Shown here: positions 34,319 to 41,881 of the stretch, piece by piece
Numbering within the stretch: position 1 is the first letter of the stretch
How the letters are laid out: every line of letters begins with the position of its first letter
Source of the DNA: Flavobacterium chilense
GTDB lineage: Bacteria > Bacteroidota > Bacteroidia > Flavobacteriales > Flavobacteriaceae
DNA: 64,000 nucleotides
Assembly (NCBI RefSeq): GCF_001602525.1
Contig: NZ_LSYT01000006.1
Location: 372,001 to 436,000 of the forward strand
Direction: 5' to 3'
Notes under the pieces: model-generated
Databases searched by the model: none
What the model was told of the DNA's origin: nothing
What the model saw: only the letters and a program-made list of their open reading frames with translations
Position numbers and translations under genes: made by a program

Positions 34319-35485
34319 ATGAATTTATCCAAAACGAATGTCTTATTTATGGCAGCTTGCACTGGACTTATAGTTGCAAATCTGTATTACTGCCAGCCTT
34401 TAATTGTTTTAATTGCCAACGAATTTAAAATTCCTGAAGCCAATGCAGGAACGATAACATATCTTACTCAGGCAGGATACGCGATCGGACTCTTTTTTAT
34501 GGTTCCGTTAGGAGATAAAATAGAGCGAAAAAGGCAAATTTTAATGACCACTTTTGCATCAGTAATTGCATTAATCATTGCAGCTACAGCAAAAAGTTTC
34601 CTTATTTTACAAATAGCTTCTCTGCTTATTGGTATTACTTCGATTGTACCACAACTTATTTTACCACTCGCAGCTTCATTAAGTGCACCGGAACAACGCG
34701 GAAAAGTAGTAGGAACCATCATGAGCGGTTTGCTTGTTGGTATTTTGCTTTCGAGAACTTTAAGCGGATTTATTGGTCAGGTTTTAGGCTGGAGATCGAT
34801 GTTTTATATCGCTGCCGGAATCTGTCTGTTAATCTTTTTTGTAATTCAGAATAAATTCCCGGTAAATAAACCTCAGTTTCAGGGAACTTACGGTCAGCTA
34901 ATTCAGTCACTTTTTACACTTATAAAAACACAGCCGGTTTTACGTGAAGCAACCATGATCAATGTATTCAGTTTTGCACAATTTGGTGCTTTTTGGACTA
35001 CTATGGTTTTATTGCTTTCAGGAGAACCATTTCATTTTAACAGTGCTACAATTGGTTTATTCGGAATTGTAGGTGCTTCAGGAGCTTTGGCAGCACCTTT
35101 AGTGGGTAAAATGGGAGACAAAGGAAATTCCAGAATAGCGGTAGGTTATGGTTGTTTATTAATCTTAATCAGCTTTTTGGTCTTTTATTTTTCAATCGAA
35201 AGTGTGATTGGAATTGCGATTGGAATCGTGTTTATCGACATAGGAATTCAGGGCGTTCATATCTCAAACCAAACAAGAGTTTATTCTTTATTGCCAGAAG
35301 CCAGAAACCGATTAAATACAGTATTTATGTCGTTTAGCTTTTTAGGAACAGCAGCCGGATCAGCATACGGATTATTGCTGTGGAAACTGGGCGGATGGCA
35401 CGCTGTTACAATAGGTTGTATGGTATTATCATTACTATCATTAGCGGTTTACGGCCTTACTTATAAATCAAAGTCTAAAAAATAG
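34319..35485 (+). CDS. MFS transporter
   Basis: This 388-residue protein has about twelve membrane segments and the MFS loop 2-3 motif in a GDKIERKRQ form (residues 63-71). The first helix contains AACTGLIVANLYYCQPL, a phrase typical of a sugar- or drug-exporter-like branch. The second half repeats the fold (GKMGDKGNSR). It is probably a proton-driven exporter of unknown substrate. It stands alone, with its own promoter very close to the start codon. Confidence 0.9.
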   Translation: MNLSKTNVLFMAACTGLIVANLYYCQPLIVLIANEFKIPEANAGTITYLTQAGYAIGLFFMVPLGDKIERKRQILMTTFASVIALIIAATAKSFLILQIASLLIGITSIVPQLILPLAASLSAPEQRGKVVGTIMSGLLVGILLSRTLSGFIGQVLGWRSMFYIAAGICLLIFFVIQNKFPVNKPQFQGTYGQLIQSLFTLIKTQPVLREATMINVFSFAQFGAFWTTMVLLLSGEPFHFNSATIGLFGIVGASGALAAPLVGKMGDKGNSRIAVGYGCLLILISFLVFYFSIESVIGIAIGIVFIDIGIQGVHISNQTRVYSLLPEARNRLNTVFMSFSFLGTAAGSAYGLLLWKLGGWHAVTIGCMVLSLLSLAVYGLTYKSKSKK

Positions 35486-35514
35486 AAAGCACAAATTGAT
35501 ATAAAATTAATTTG

Positions 35515-35522
35515 TAAATTTG
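35515..35522 (+). promoter_or_regulatory. -7 box for the prolyl isomerase gene
   Basis: TAAATTTG matches TAnnTTTG, with a TTG 16 bp upstream as a -33 element. It predicts a start site about 17 bp before the ATG. Confidence 0.55.
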
Positions 35523-35545
35523 CAATCAAATTAAAAATAACAACA

Positions 35546-36478
35546 ATGGAAAACGGAATATACGCTAAATTTAACACTAGTAAAGGTTCGATTTTAGTAA
35601 AACTTACACATGATTTAACTCCGGGAACTGTAGGGAATTTTGTAGCTCTTGCAGAAGGAAATATGGAAAATAAAGTAAAACCTCAGGGAAATAAATTTTA
35701 TGATGGATTAACATTCCATAGAGTTATTCCTGATTTTATGATCCAGGGAGGATGTCCTAAAGGAACCGGAACCGGAGATCCGGGTTATAAATTTGATGAT
35801 GAATTTCACCCAAGTTTAAAACACGATCGTCCTGGAATTTTGTCTATGGCAAATTCAGGTCCCGGAAGTAATGGTTCTCAATTTTTTATTACACACGTTC
35901 CAACTCCTTGGTTAGACGGAAAACACAGTGTTTTTGGTCAGGTTGTAGAAGGTCAGGATGTTGTTGATGCTGTAGCTCAGGGTGATAATCTTGATTCTGT
36001 AGAAATTATCAGAGTTGGAGAAGAAGCTCAAAAATGGAATGCTATCGAGGCTTTCATTGGTTTAAAAGGTGCCCGTCTAAAACGTGAAGCAGCTTTAAAA
36101 GCAGAATCTGAAGCAAAAATGGAGCAATTAGCTGCTGGCTTTGATAAAACAGAAAGCGGTTTACGTTACAAAATGATCCAAAAAGGTGAAGGTAAAAGAG
36201 CTGAAGCCGGAAAAACTGTTTCTGTGCACTACGAAGGATCTTTAGAAAACGGAAAAGTTTTTGATTCATCTTACCCACGTAAAAAACCAATCGAATTTAA
36301 ATTAGGAATTGGTCAGGTTATCGAAGGTTGGGACGAAGGTATCGCTTTATTACAAGTAGGTGACAAAGCTCGTTTTGTTATTCCTTCTGATTTAGGTTAC
36401 GGACCATCAGGTGCAGGAGGAGTAATTCCGCCAAACGCAACTTTGATTTTTGATGTTGAATTAATGGATGTTAAATAA
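35546..36478 (+). CDS. Dual-domain peptidyl-prolyl isomerase: cyclophilin fused to FKBP
   Basis: This 310-residue cytoplasmic protein joins two unrelated PPIase families. Residues about 5-165 form a cyclophilin (FYDGLTFHRVIPDFMIQGGCP, GSNGSQFFITHVPTPWLDGKHSVFG). Residues about 200-308 form an FKBP (VSVHYEGSLENGKVFDSSY, GQVIEGWDEGIALLQVGDKARFVIP, FDVEL). A charged helical linker (RLKREAALKAESEAKMEQL) separates them. Such dual immunophilins (CFBP type) are known from a few flavobacteria and protists. Both active sites look intact. It probably assists folding of cytoplasmic proteins. Confidence 0.93.
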   Translation: MENGIYAKFNTSKGSILVKLTHDLTPGTVGNFVALAEGNMENKVKPQGNKFYDGLTFHRVIPDFMIQGGCPKGTGTGDPGYKFDDEFHPSLKHDRPGILSMANSGPGSNGSQFFITHVPTPWLDGKHSVFGQVVEGQDVVDAVAQGDNLDSVEIIRVGEEAQKWNAIEAFIGLKGARLKREAALKAESEAKMEQLAAGFDKTESGLRYKMIQKGEGKRAEAGKTVSVHYEGSLENGKVFDSSYPRKKPIEFKLGIGQVIEGWDEGIALLQVGDKARFVIPSDLGYGPSGAGGVIPPNATLIFDVELMDVK

Positions 36479-36576
36479 GACTTTTAGACTCTATTTAATA
36501 TGGTTTTAAATAATAATCCTGTATGCTGCGGCATATGGGATTTTTTTATATTTACCTAAAAATAAAGGTAAAAACA

Positions 36577-36891
36577 ATGAAATCAAAAATCTTAATTCTA
36601 ACTGCTGTAACAGTACTTTTAGTTTCATGCGGAACTAAAAAAACTGCGTCGGCTACTACTCCGGCCACTCCGGCAGTTACTGAGGCTGCAAAACCTGCGG
36701 CATTAACGCCTGAACTGGCAGAAGGCAAAAACTTGTACGAAAACAGTTGTGGAAGATGTCATAAATTATATGACCCGAAGAAATATTCTCAGGAAGAGTG
36801 GAAACCAATTCTAACAAGAATGCAGAAGAAAGCGAAGTTGGATGATACACAAATGGCTTCAATATCAAATTATATAACTTCTCAATTGTAA
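36577..36891 (+). CDS. Cytochrome c-like lipoprotein
   Basis: From ATG 36577 this encodes 104 residues with a lipoprotein signal (TVLLVSCGTK). An Ala/Thr/Pro-rich linker leads to a class I cytochrome c domain with the haem-binding CGRCH motif (residues about 55-59) and a distal Met in RMQKKAKLDDTQM. It would carry electrons at a periplasmic membrane face. The upstream frame from 36523 adds a hydrophobic but non-conserved leader. A hairpin terminator follows 22 bp after the stop. Confidence 0.88.
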   Translation: MKSKILILTAVTVLLVSCGTKKTASATTPATPAVTEAAKPAALTPELAEGKNLYENSCGRCHKLYDPKKYSQEEWKPILTRMQKKAKLDDTQMASISNYITSQL

Positions 36892-36913
36892 GAGATTATA
36901 ATTGCAGATTCAT

Positions 36914-36951
36914 AAAAACTATTCAGTACATCGTATTGGATAGTTTTTTTA
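36914..36951 (+). terminator. Terminator of the cytochrome gene
   Basis: AAAAACTAT pairs with ATAGTTTTT (36940-36948) across a 17-base loop and leads into a T run. Confidence 0.65.
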
Positions 36952-36967
36952 TTTAAAACAGAACATA

Positions 36968-36995
36968 AAAAAACACCGTCACAAGTGAGGTGTTT
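36968..36995 (-). terminator. Terminator of the GreA/Rnk-like gene
   Basis: AAACACC with an inner TCAC pairs with GTGA and GGTGTTT (36971-36995). Reading leftward, it is followed by a T run. It begins 7 bp after the gene's stop. Confidence 0.75.
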
Positions 36996-37001
36996 AAAAA
37001 A

Positions 37002-37397
37002 TTAAGAATTGCTTTCAGTGGTATTACTAACTGCAACTATTTTTAAAGTCTTTATTCCAGCTGGTAATTCCCAATCCACTACGTCATTTTCTTTAAAGCC
37101 AATAATAGCGACACTTAAAGGTGCGAGAATTGAAATTTTACCTTGTTTTACATCAGCAAATGAAGGTAAAACGATTTGAATTTTCATTTGTTTATTTGCT
37201 TTTACATCTTCGATCGTGACATGCGAATTGATTCTGATAACAGAACTATCCAGTTCACTTTCTTTACTGATAACCGCACGGTCTAATTCCTGAGAAAGCT
37301 GATTAGCTTCTTTGGCATTTGTTGAATTTTTACTTTTTAAGATCAGTTCTCTCAAAAACTGATAATCTGTTTTACAGAAGGTGGGTGTTGGTTTCAT
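37002..37397 (-). CDS. GreA/GreB C-terminal-like (Rnk type) transcription factor
   Basis: This 131-residue protein has a short N-terminal helical region and a C-terminal GreA/GreB FKBP-like domain (VTIEDVKANKQMKIQIVLP, SILAPLSVAIIGFKENDVVDWELPAG). The long N-terminal coiled coil of GreA, which carries the catalytic acidic tip, is reduced, so it resembles Rnk-like regulators that bind RNA polymerase without cleavage activity. It is monocistronic with its own terminator. Confidence 0.85.
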   Translation of the reverse strand: MKPTPTFCKTDYQFLRELILKSKNSTNAKEANQLSQELDRAVISKESELDSSVIRINSHVTIEDVKANKQMKIQIVLPSFADVKQGKISILAPLSVAIIGFKENDVVDWELPAGIKTLKIVAVSNTTESNS

Positions 37398-37786
37398 AAC
37401 TATGTTTTATATTGTTTATAATTTACTATAATGGTATTTCTTCTTCTTAACAGGATGTAATGCAGGATTTTATCTATTGATAAAATAGCTTAAAATGGAA
37501 TAAAAACGAATTAGCAAAAACAGAAATTTATCTGACAGAATATAAACTTGTCAAATAAATAAAATAAAAAAACCTGATGTAAATCCTCCGCCTGAAAGAA
37601 GAAATTGAAGTAGACGGAGGCCTAATGAATAAAGGCCTTACTATGCGAAATAAATACAGCCGTAAGCGGTTTTCTCCTTAAAGAAAACAACAACATAAAA
37701 ACTGTAATTATACTTATAGTGCTCACAATGAGAATTGTTAATTTGATTGGCAAAGATAGGTAAACTTTTTTAAATGGCTAAAAAGT
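37398..37786. other. Intergenic region with imperfect inverted repeats
   Basis: No gene is visible. CCTCCG (37584-37589) pairs with CGGAGG (37614-37619), and GGCCT (37618-37622) with AGGCC (37632-37636). This could be a small structured element or repeat remnant. The promoter of the GreA-like gene must also be here. Confidence 0.4.
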
Positions 37787-38341
37787 TTATTTCCATTTGA
37801 TATTACACCCAATACTAGGCTTCTGGATTTCATTTAAACTTCGGTTGTAAATCAGTGCATCAATAGCACTTCGAAGATCACTTCCGCTTAAAGGAATTCC
37901 GTTTCCGGGTCTGGAATCATCAAGCTGACCACGGTAAAACAATTTGTTTTGGTTGTCAAATAAGTAAAAATCAGGTGTACAAGCTGCATCGTATGCTTTT
38001 GCCACTTCCTGACTTTCGTCGAATAAATACGGAAAATCTACTTTGTTTTTAAAAGCAAATTCCGTCATGAGTTCAGGAGCATCCTGAGGATATTTTTCAA
38101 TATCGTTACTGGAAATAGCTATAACACCAATTCCCTGAACACGATAATCATTGGCAATCATCACAATTTCGCGAATAACATGAAGTACAAACGGACAATG
38201 GTTGCAAATAAACATAACCAATGTTCCTTTTGATCCTTTTAAATCCTCAAAAGAATACTCATTATTAGAATTCGTATCTTTTAATTTAAAATTTGGAGCA
38301 ACAGTTCCAAGAGCTAACATATTTGAAGGAGTTCGTGCCAT
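37787..38341 (-). CDS. Thioredoxin-family (AhpC/TSA-like) protein
   Basis: This 184-residue protein has the redoxin fold: GTVAPNFKLKDTNSNNEYSF, then MFICNHCPFVLHVI, whose CxxC-type site (CNHC) is followed by the cis-Pro segment ACTPDFYLF. This pattern is common in uncharacterised bacterial thioredoxin-like proteins that replace the peroxiredoxin site with CxxC. There is no signal peptide, so it is cytoplasmic. The partner is unknown. Confidence 0.88.
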   Translation of the reverse strand: MARTPSNMLALGTVAPNFKLKDTNSNNEYSFEDLKGSKGTLVMFICNHCPFVLHVIREIVMIANDYRVQGIGVIAISSNDIEKYPQDAPELMTEFAFKNKVDFPYLFDESQEVAKAYDAACTPDFYLFDNQNKLFYRGQLDDSRPGNGIPLSGSDLRSAIDALIYNRSLNEIQKPSIGCNIKWK

Positions 38342-38409
38342 TTTTATCAGGAATTAATCCCTCAAAAATAAATTAAAATTCTGTAAAAAAAAGAGCACAA
38401 GAATAAAAA

Positions 38410-38444
38410 TGTCCAAAAGAAATTTTCAAAAACTCTTTTGGACA
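38410..38444 (-). terminator. Terminator of the alpha/beta hydrolase gene
   Basis: TGTCCAAAAGA (38410-38420) pairs perfectly with TCTTTTGGACA (38434-38444). Reading leftward it ends in ATTTTTATTC. It lies 13 bp after the stop. Confidence 0.75.
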
Positions 38445-38457
38445 CTTTAGGATAGAT

Positions 38458-39351
38458 TTACGAATTCAGAAAATTCAGTAAATCAGTATTTAATTTATCT
38501 TTATCTGTATAGAATAATCCGTGTGGTGCACCTTCGTAAACAATATATGTATTTTCGCGAATTGCTTTTGCCGCTTTTTTTGAAGTTAGTTCAATAGGAA
38601 CAATTTTATCATCATCACCATGAATTATTAAGGTTGGAACTTTTATAAAATCTAATTCTTCTCTAAAATCAGTATAAGAAAAAGATTCAGCACATTTTAA
38701 AGTTGCACGGGGAGAAGCAAATGAACATAAAGTTCGGTAGTATTCTAATAACGGTGTGCTTAATGGTTTATTGATAATGTTGATTCCAAAGAACGTTTTT
38801 CCAAAATTATCCACAAAGCCAATTCTGTCCTCTTTAATCGCATTTGCTGTTGCTTCGCTTTTTTCTTTTGGATGTCCGTCAGGATTGTCATTCGTTTGTA
38901 ATAAAAACGGAACTACAGACGATATTAAAGCTGCTTTTGTAACACCTTTTCCGCCATAACGACTAAAATAGCGAACCACTTCACCGCCGCCCATAGAGAA
39001 ACCTACAAGTGTTGCGTCTTCTAGTTGAAGCTGATCGATAATCTCCTTTAAATCATCTGTTAGAGTGTCGTAATCATATCCGTCATAAGGCTGGGAAGAT
39101 TTACCAAATCCGCGGCGATCATAAGCAATCACGCGATAATTATTCTGAACCAGAAAATCAATCTGATATTCCCACATTTCGTTAGAAAGCGGCCAGCCAT
39201 GAATCAGAATTACAGGTTTCCCTTTTCCGTAATCCTTCACATAAAGTTTTACGTTTTTCGAAGTCTTGATGTATTTATCGGTATTTTGTTCGTGCAGATT
39301 AAAATCAAAATCTCTTTCAGTATAGTCGGTATTTAGAATCGTATTTTCCAT
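38458..39351 (-). CDS. Alpha/beta hydrolase (non-haem haloperoxidase-like)
   Basis: This 297-residue hydrolase has the oxyanion-hole HGWPLSNEMW, the nucleophile elbow GFSMGGGE with Ser, an Asp in HGDDDKIVP, and the catalytic His in YEGAPHGLFYT. The order and spacing match the non-haem chloroperoxidase/esterase group. There is no signal peptide. The substrate is unknown. It is monocistronic. Confidence 0.9.
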   Translation of the reverse strand: MENTILNTDYTERDFDFNLHEQNTDKYIKTSKNVKLYVKDYGKGKPVILIHGWPLSNEMWEYQIDFLVQNNYRVIAYDRRGFGKSSQPYDGYDYDTLTDDLKEIIDQLQLEDATLVGFSMGGGEVVRYFSRYGGKGVTKAALISSVVPFLLQTNDNPDGHPKEKSEATANAIKEDRIGFVDNFGKTFFGINIINKPLSTPLLEYYRTLCSFASPRATLKCAESFSYTDFREELDFIKVPTLIIHGDDDKIVPIELTSKKAAKAIRENTYIVYEGAPHGLFYTDKDKLNTDLLNFLNS

Positions 39352-39453
39352 TTTGTATCTTTTTTAGTGTTAGCTTAAAAACCTGATATGTAAATTTAGA
39401 ATCAGAACTAAAAAAAACGGTTATAGAATTAGTAGTAATAATTACAAAATTAA

Positions 39454-39461
39454 TAGGTTTG
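39454..39461 (+). promoter_or_regulatory. -7 box for csaA
   Basis: TAGGTTTG matches TAnnTTTG and lies 19 bp upstream of the ATG. Confidence 0.4.
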
Positions 39462-39480
39462 TAAATAAACAATTTTACAA

Positions 39481-39816
39481 ATGGATTTAACCTGGAATGA
39501 ATTTGAAAGAACCGATATGCGTGTCGGAACCATTATAGAAGTAAATGATTTTCCCGAAGCAAGAAAACCAGCATATCAGCTTACCGTAGATTTTGGTGCT
39601 GAAATTGGTATTCGAAAATCATCTGCACAAATTACAAAACGTTATCAAAAAGAAGATTTGATAAACCGACAAATTGTAGCAGTAGTAAATTTTCCCAAAA
39701 AACAAATTGGAAAATTTATGAGCGAATGTTTGGTTCTTGGAGCAGTAGGTGAGGAAGGAGATGTTATTTTATTAGCTCCGGATTTTAAAATACCTAATGG
39801 ATTACGTATAGGTTAG
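39481..39816 (+). CDS. csaA: CsaA-like tRNA-binding protein
   Basis: This 111-residue protein is a stand-alone tRNA-binding OB-fold. It begins DLTWNEFERTDMRVGTIIEVNDFPEARKPAYQL and has the conserved RKSSAQITKRY and VAVVNFPKKQIGKFMSECLVLG segments seen in CsaA and the C-terminal domain of some MetRS. It binds tRNA and has chaperone-like activity in Bacillus. It is convergent with an RBBP9-like hydrolase gene, and a long hairpin separates the two. Confidence 0.92.
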   Translation: MDLTWNEFERTDMRVGTIIEVNDFPEARKPAYQLTVDFGAEIGIRKSSAQITKRYQKEDLINRQIVAVVNFPKKQIGKFMSECLVLGAVGEEGDVILLAPDFKIPNGLRIG

Positions 39817-39886
39817 TGTTCAGGTTTTTAGTGTTCAGTAATGATGATTAAACTTTAGTAAACTGAACACTAAAAACCTGAACACT
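39815..39886. terminator. Long bidirectional hairpin between convergent genes
   Basis: Perfect 25-base arms (39815-39839 and 39862-39886) flank a 22-base loop. Each arm contains AGTGTTCAG twice. Confidence 0.8.
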
Positions 39887-39888
39887 GA

Positions 39889-40437
39889 CTACTTTTTAAT
39901 ATTATCGATTAACTTCTGTAATATCAATTGTCCTTCTTCCCAGTATTTTAAATCAGAATCAGAATTGATGTGACCTTGTTGCCCTACGTTTACGAAATCA
40001 CTTCCCCATTTTTCGGCAAAATATTTTTTTCGTTCAAAAGTAGCATAAGGATCATTTTCGCTTGCCACAACTATTGACGGAAAAGGCAATTGGTAAAGAG
40101 GCATTGGCGAAAAGTTTCTAATACAATCCGGCGTATGCTGAGGTGAATCTACATCAGCAGGCGCTACCAGTAAAGCGCCAACAATATTTTGATTATTATT
40201 TGTTTGTGCCCAATGTAATACTAATGAAACGGCTAAACTGTGCGCGACTAAAACCGTAGGTACATTTAGTTTAGAAACTTCTTCGTTGAGACGCTGAATC
40301 CATTCTTCGCGAACAGGTTCATCCCAGTTATCCTGAACTAAACGAATTGAATTGCTGAATTTTTTATGCCAAAAGGTTTGCCAGTGTTTATCTCCGGAAT
40401 TTCCAAGTCCCGGTAAAATTAATAGTTGAGTTTCCAT
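39889..40437 (-). CDS. RBBP9/YdeN-family serine hydrolase
   Basis: This 182-residue protein starts with LLILPGLGNSGDKHWQTFW, the hallmark of the RBBP9/YdeN family. It has the nucleophile elbow VAHSLAVS with Ser, the SENDPYATF Asp segment and the C-terminal GHINSDS His. The catalytic triad is complete. The substrate is unknown; human RBBP9 is a serine hydrolase. It starts 21 bp after the upstream esterase gene ends, so the two may be co-transcribed. Confidence 0.9.
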   Translation of the reverse strand: METQLLILPGLGNSGDKHWQTFWHKKFSNSIRLVQDNWDEPVREEWIQRLNEEVSKLNVPTVLVAHSLAVSLVLHWAQTNNNQNIVGALLVAPADVDSPQHTPDCIRNFSPMPLYQLPFPSIVVASENDPYATFERKKYFAEKWGSDFVNVGQQGHINSDSDLKYWEEGQLILQKLIDNIKK

Positions 40438-40458
40438 TTCAGGGAATTTATATTGAGG

Positions 40459-41289
40459 TTATTTTTTGGTTTGTATTTCTTTTGTAATTCGGTTTACCTC
40501 ATTTACAAGCAGCGGAAAACCTGGTTCTGTCATGCCATGTCCGTAACCGTCGAGTTCAAAAAGTTTAGTTTGCTTGTGTCCGGCAACTTTCATCATTCTG
40601 GCGAGATAAGCGTTTTCTTCATAACGGCCTAACATTTCCAATTCGCGATCTCCGGTAATGAGTAAAAGTGGCGGAGCATCAGCACGAACATAATAAAGAG
40701 GTGCAAAAGTATCTATTACAGGTTGTGTGTCCGGAATACCGTTTTCTTTTCTAATTTGAAAATGAGTAATGCATTGTCCGCTAAACGGAATAAGTCCGGC
40801 AATGTTATTAGCATCAATACCTTCTTTTTGCAGCCATTTTTTATCAAGTCCAATCATCGAAGTTAAGTAACCTCCTGCTGAATGTCCAGAAACAAAAATT
40901 AAAGAAGTATCTCCGCCATAATTTGAAATATTATGAAATGCCCATGCAACAGCGGCTGCGGCATCTTCTATAGCTTTTGCGGCTTTTGCTTTTGGAGCTA
41001 ATCTGTAATTGACCCCAATAATAGCAAAACCTTTATTTTTTAAGGCATCAGGAATTTCTTTATTTCCGCCTGTTAATCCTCCTCCATGAAACCAGACAAT
41101 TGTAGCAAAATTTTTTATATTCTTTGGATAATAAATATCCAGAACACAACGTTCATTAATATAAGAATCGGATTTGTTGATCACGGAATTATAATACTGA
41201 ATGTTGGATTTTGTTTCATAATCTGTTTTTTGTGAAAATGATAAATTTGCAATAAAGATGAAACTAAGTAAAACAATTAGTTTTTTCAT
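40459..41289 (-). CDS. Exported esterase/lipase-like alpha/beta hydrolase
   Basis: This 276-residue protein has a signal peptide (MKKLIVLLSFIFIANLSFSQ) and a hormone-sensitive-lipase-like fold. The oxyanion loop is WFHGGGLTGG and the nucleophile elbow GHSAGGYL. An Asp lies in LLITGDRELEM and the His in GYGHGMTE. It hydrolyses an unknown ester in the periplasm or outside the cell. It precedes the RBBP9-like gene on the same strand. Confidence 0.88.
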   Translation of the reverse strand: MKKLIVLLSFIFIANLSFSQKTDYETKSNIQYYNSVINKSDSYINERCVLDIYYPKNIKNFATIVWFHGGGLTGGNKEIPDALKNKGFAIIGVNYRLAPKAKAAKAIEDAAAAVAWAFHNISNYGGDTSLIFVSGHSAGGYLTSMIGLDKKWLQKEGIDANNIAGLIPFSGQCITHFQIRKENGIPDTQPVIDTFAPLYYVRADAPPLLLITGDRELEMLGRYEENAYLARMMKVAGHKQTKLFELDGYGHGMTEPGFPLLVNEVNRITKEIQTKK

Positions 41290-41383
41290 TTTAAAAAAGT
41301 TGAGTTACTGTTGTTGAGTTTTAAAGAATTATTGTCTGAAATTTAAATCGATTGTCGACCAAAATACTAGAGTTTAAATATAT

Positions 41384-41416
41384 AAAAAAAGTCCAAAATG
41401 CAGGACAAATTGGACT
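41384..41416 (-). terminator. Terminator of the DUF3276 gene
   Basis: AGTCCAA (41390-41396) pairs with TTGGACT (41410-41416), and an A run before the left arm gives a T run in the leftward transcript. Confidence 0.65.
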
Positions 41417-41444
41417 CGTACTTTTTTAAAAAGTTATAATAGGA

Positions 41445-41828
41445 CTAAATATCGTCAAAATCAATATCTGTAAAGCTGGATCTTTGTCCTTCAGGTTTAT
41501 CAGAACCGTATTCTTTTTTAAAATCTTTTTGATGTCTTTCAGAGATTACTTCTTCGCCTTTGTGGTTCAAAACGTATGAAGTCATTTCTTCTAGTATTTC
41601 TGCAAAAGCACTAAAATCTTCCTTGTACAGGTAAATTTTGTGTTTTTTAAAATGAAAAGAACCATCTTCTTCAGTAAATTTTTTACTTTCGGTAATCGTG
41701 ATATAATAATCGTCAGCTTTCGTAGCTCTTACATCAAAGAAATAAGTTCTTCTTCCTGCTCGTAATACTTTAGAAAAAATCTCTTCTTTTTCTAACATGT
41801 CATTTTCTCTCATAATACGTTCTATCAT
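41445..41828 (-). CDS. PUR-alpha-like nucleic-acid-binding protein (DUF3276)
   Basis: This 127-residue protein has the single PUR domain of Bacteroidetes DUF3276 proteins: EEIFSKVLRAGRRTYFFDVRATKADDYYITITESKK, then KIYLYKEDFSAFAEILEEM, then an acidic disordered tail ending DIDFDDI. PUR domains bind single-stranded purine-rich DNA or RNA. The start may instead be the Met at residue 6 (MRENDML). It is a single-gene unit next to the ABC transporter gene. Confidence 0.9.
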   Translation of the reverse strand: MIERIMRENDMLEKEEIFSKVLRAGRRTYFFDVRATKADDYYITITESKKFTEEDGSFHFKKHKIYLYKEDFSAFAEILEEMTSYVLNHKGEEVISERHQKDFKKEYGSDKPEGQRSSFTDIDFDDI

Positions 41829-41881
41829 TTTTGGAATTAATAGTACTCAAAAATCATAAAAAATTATCTATTACGCAACAT

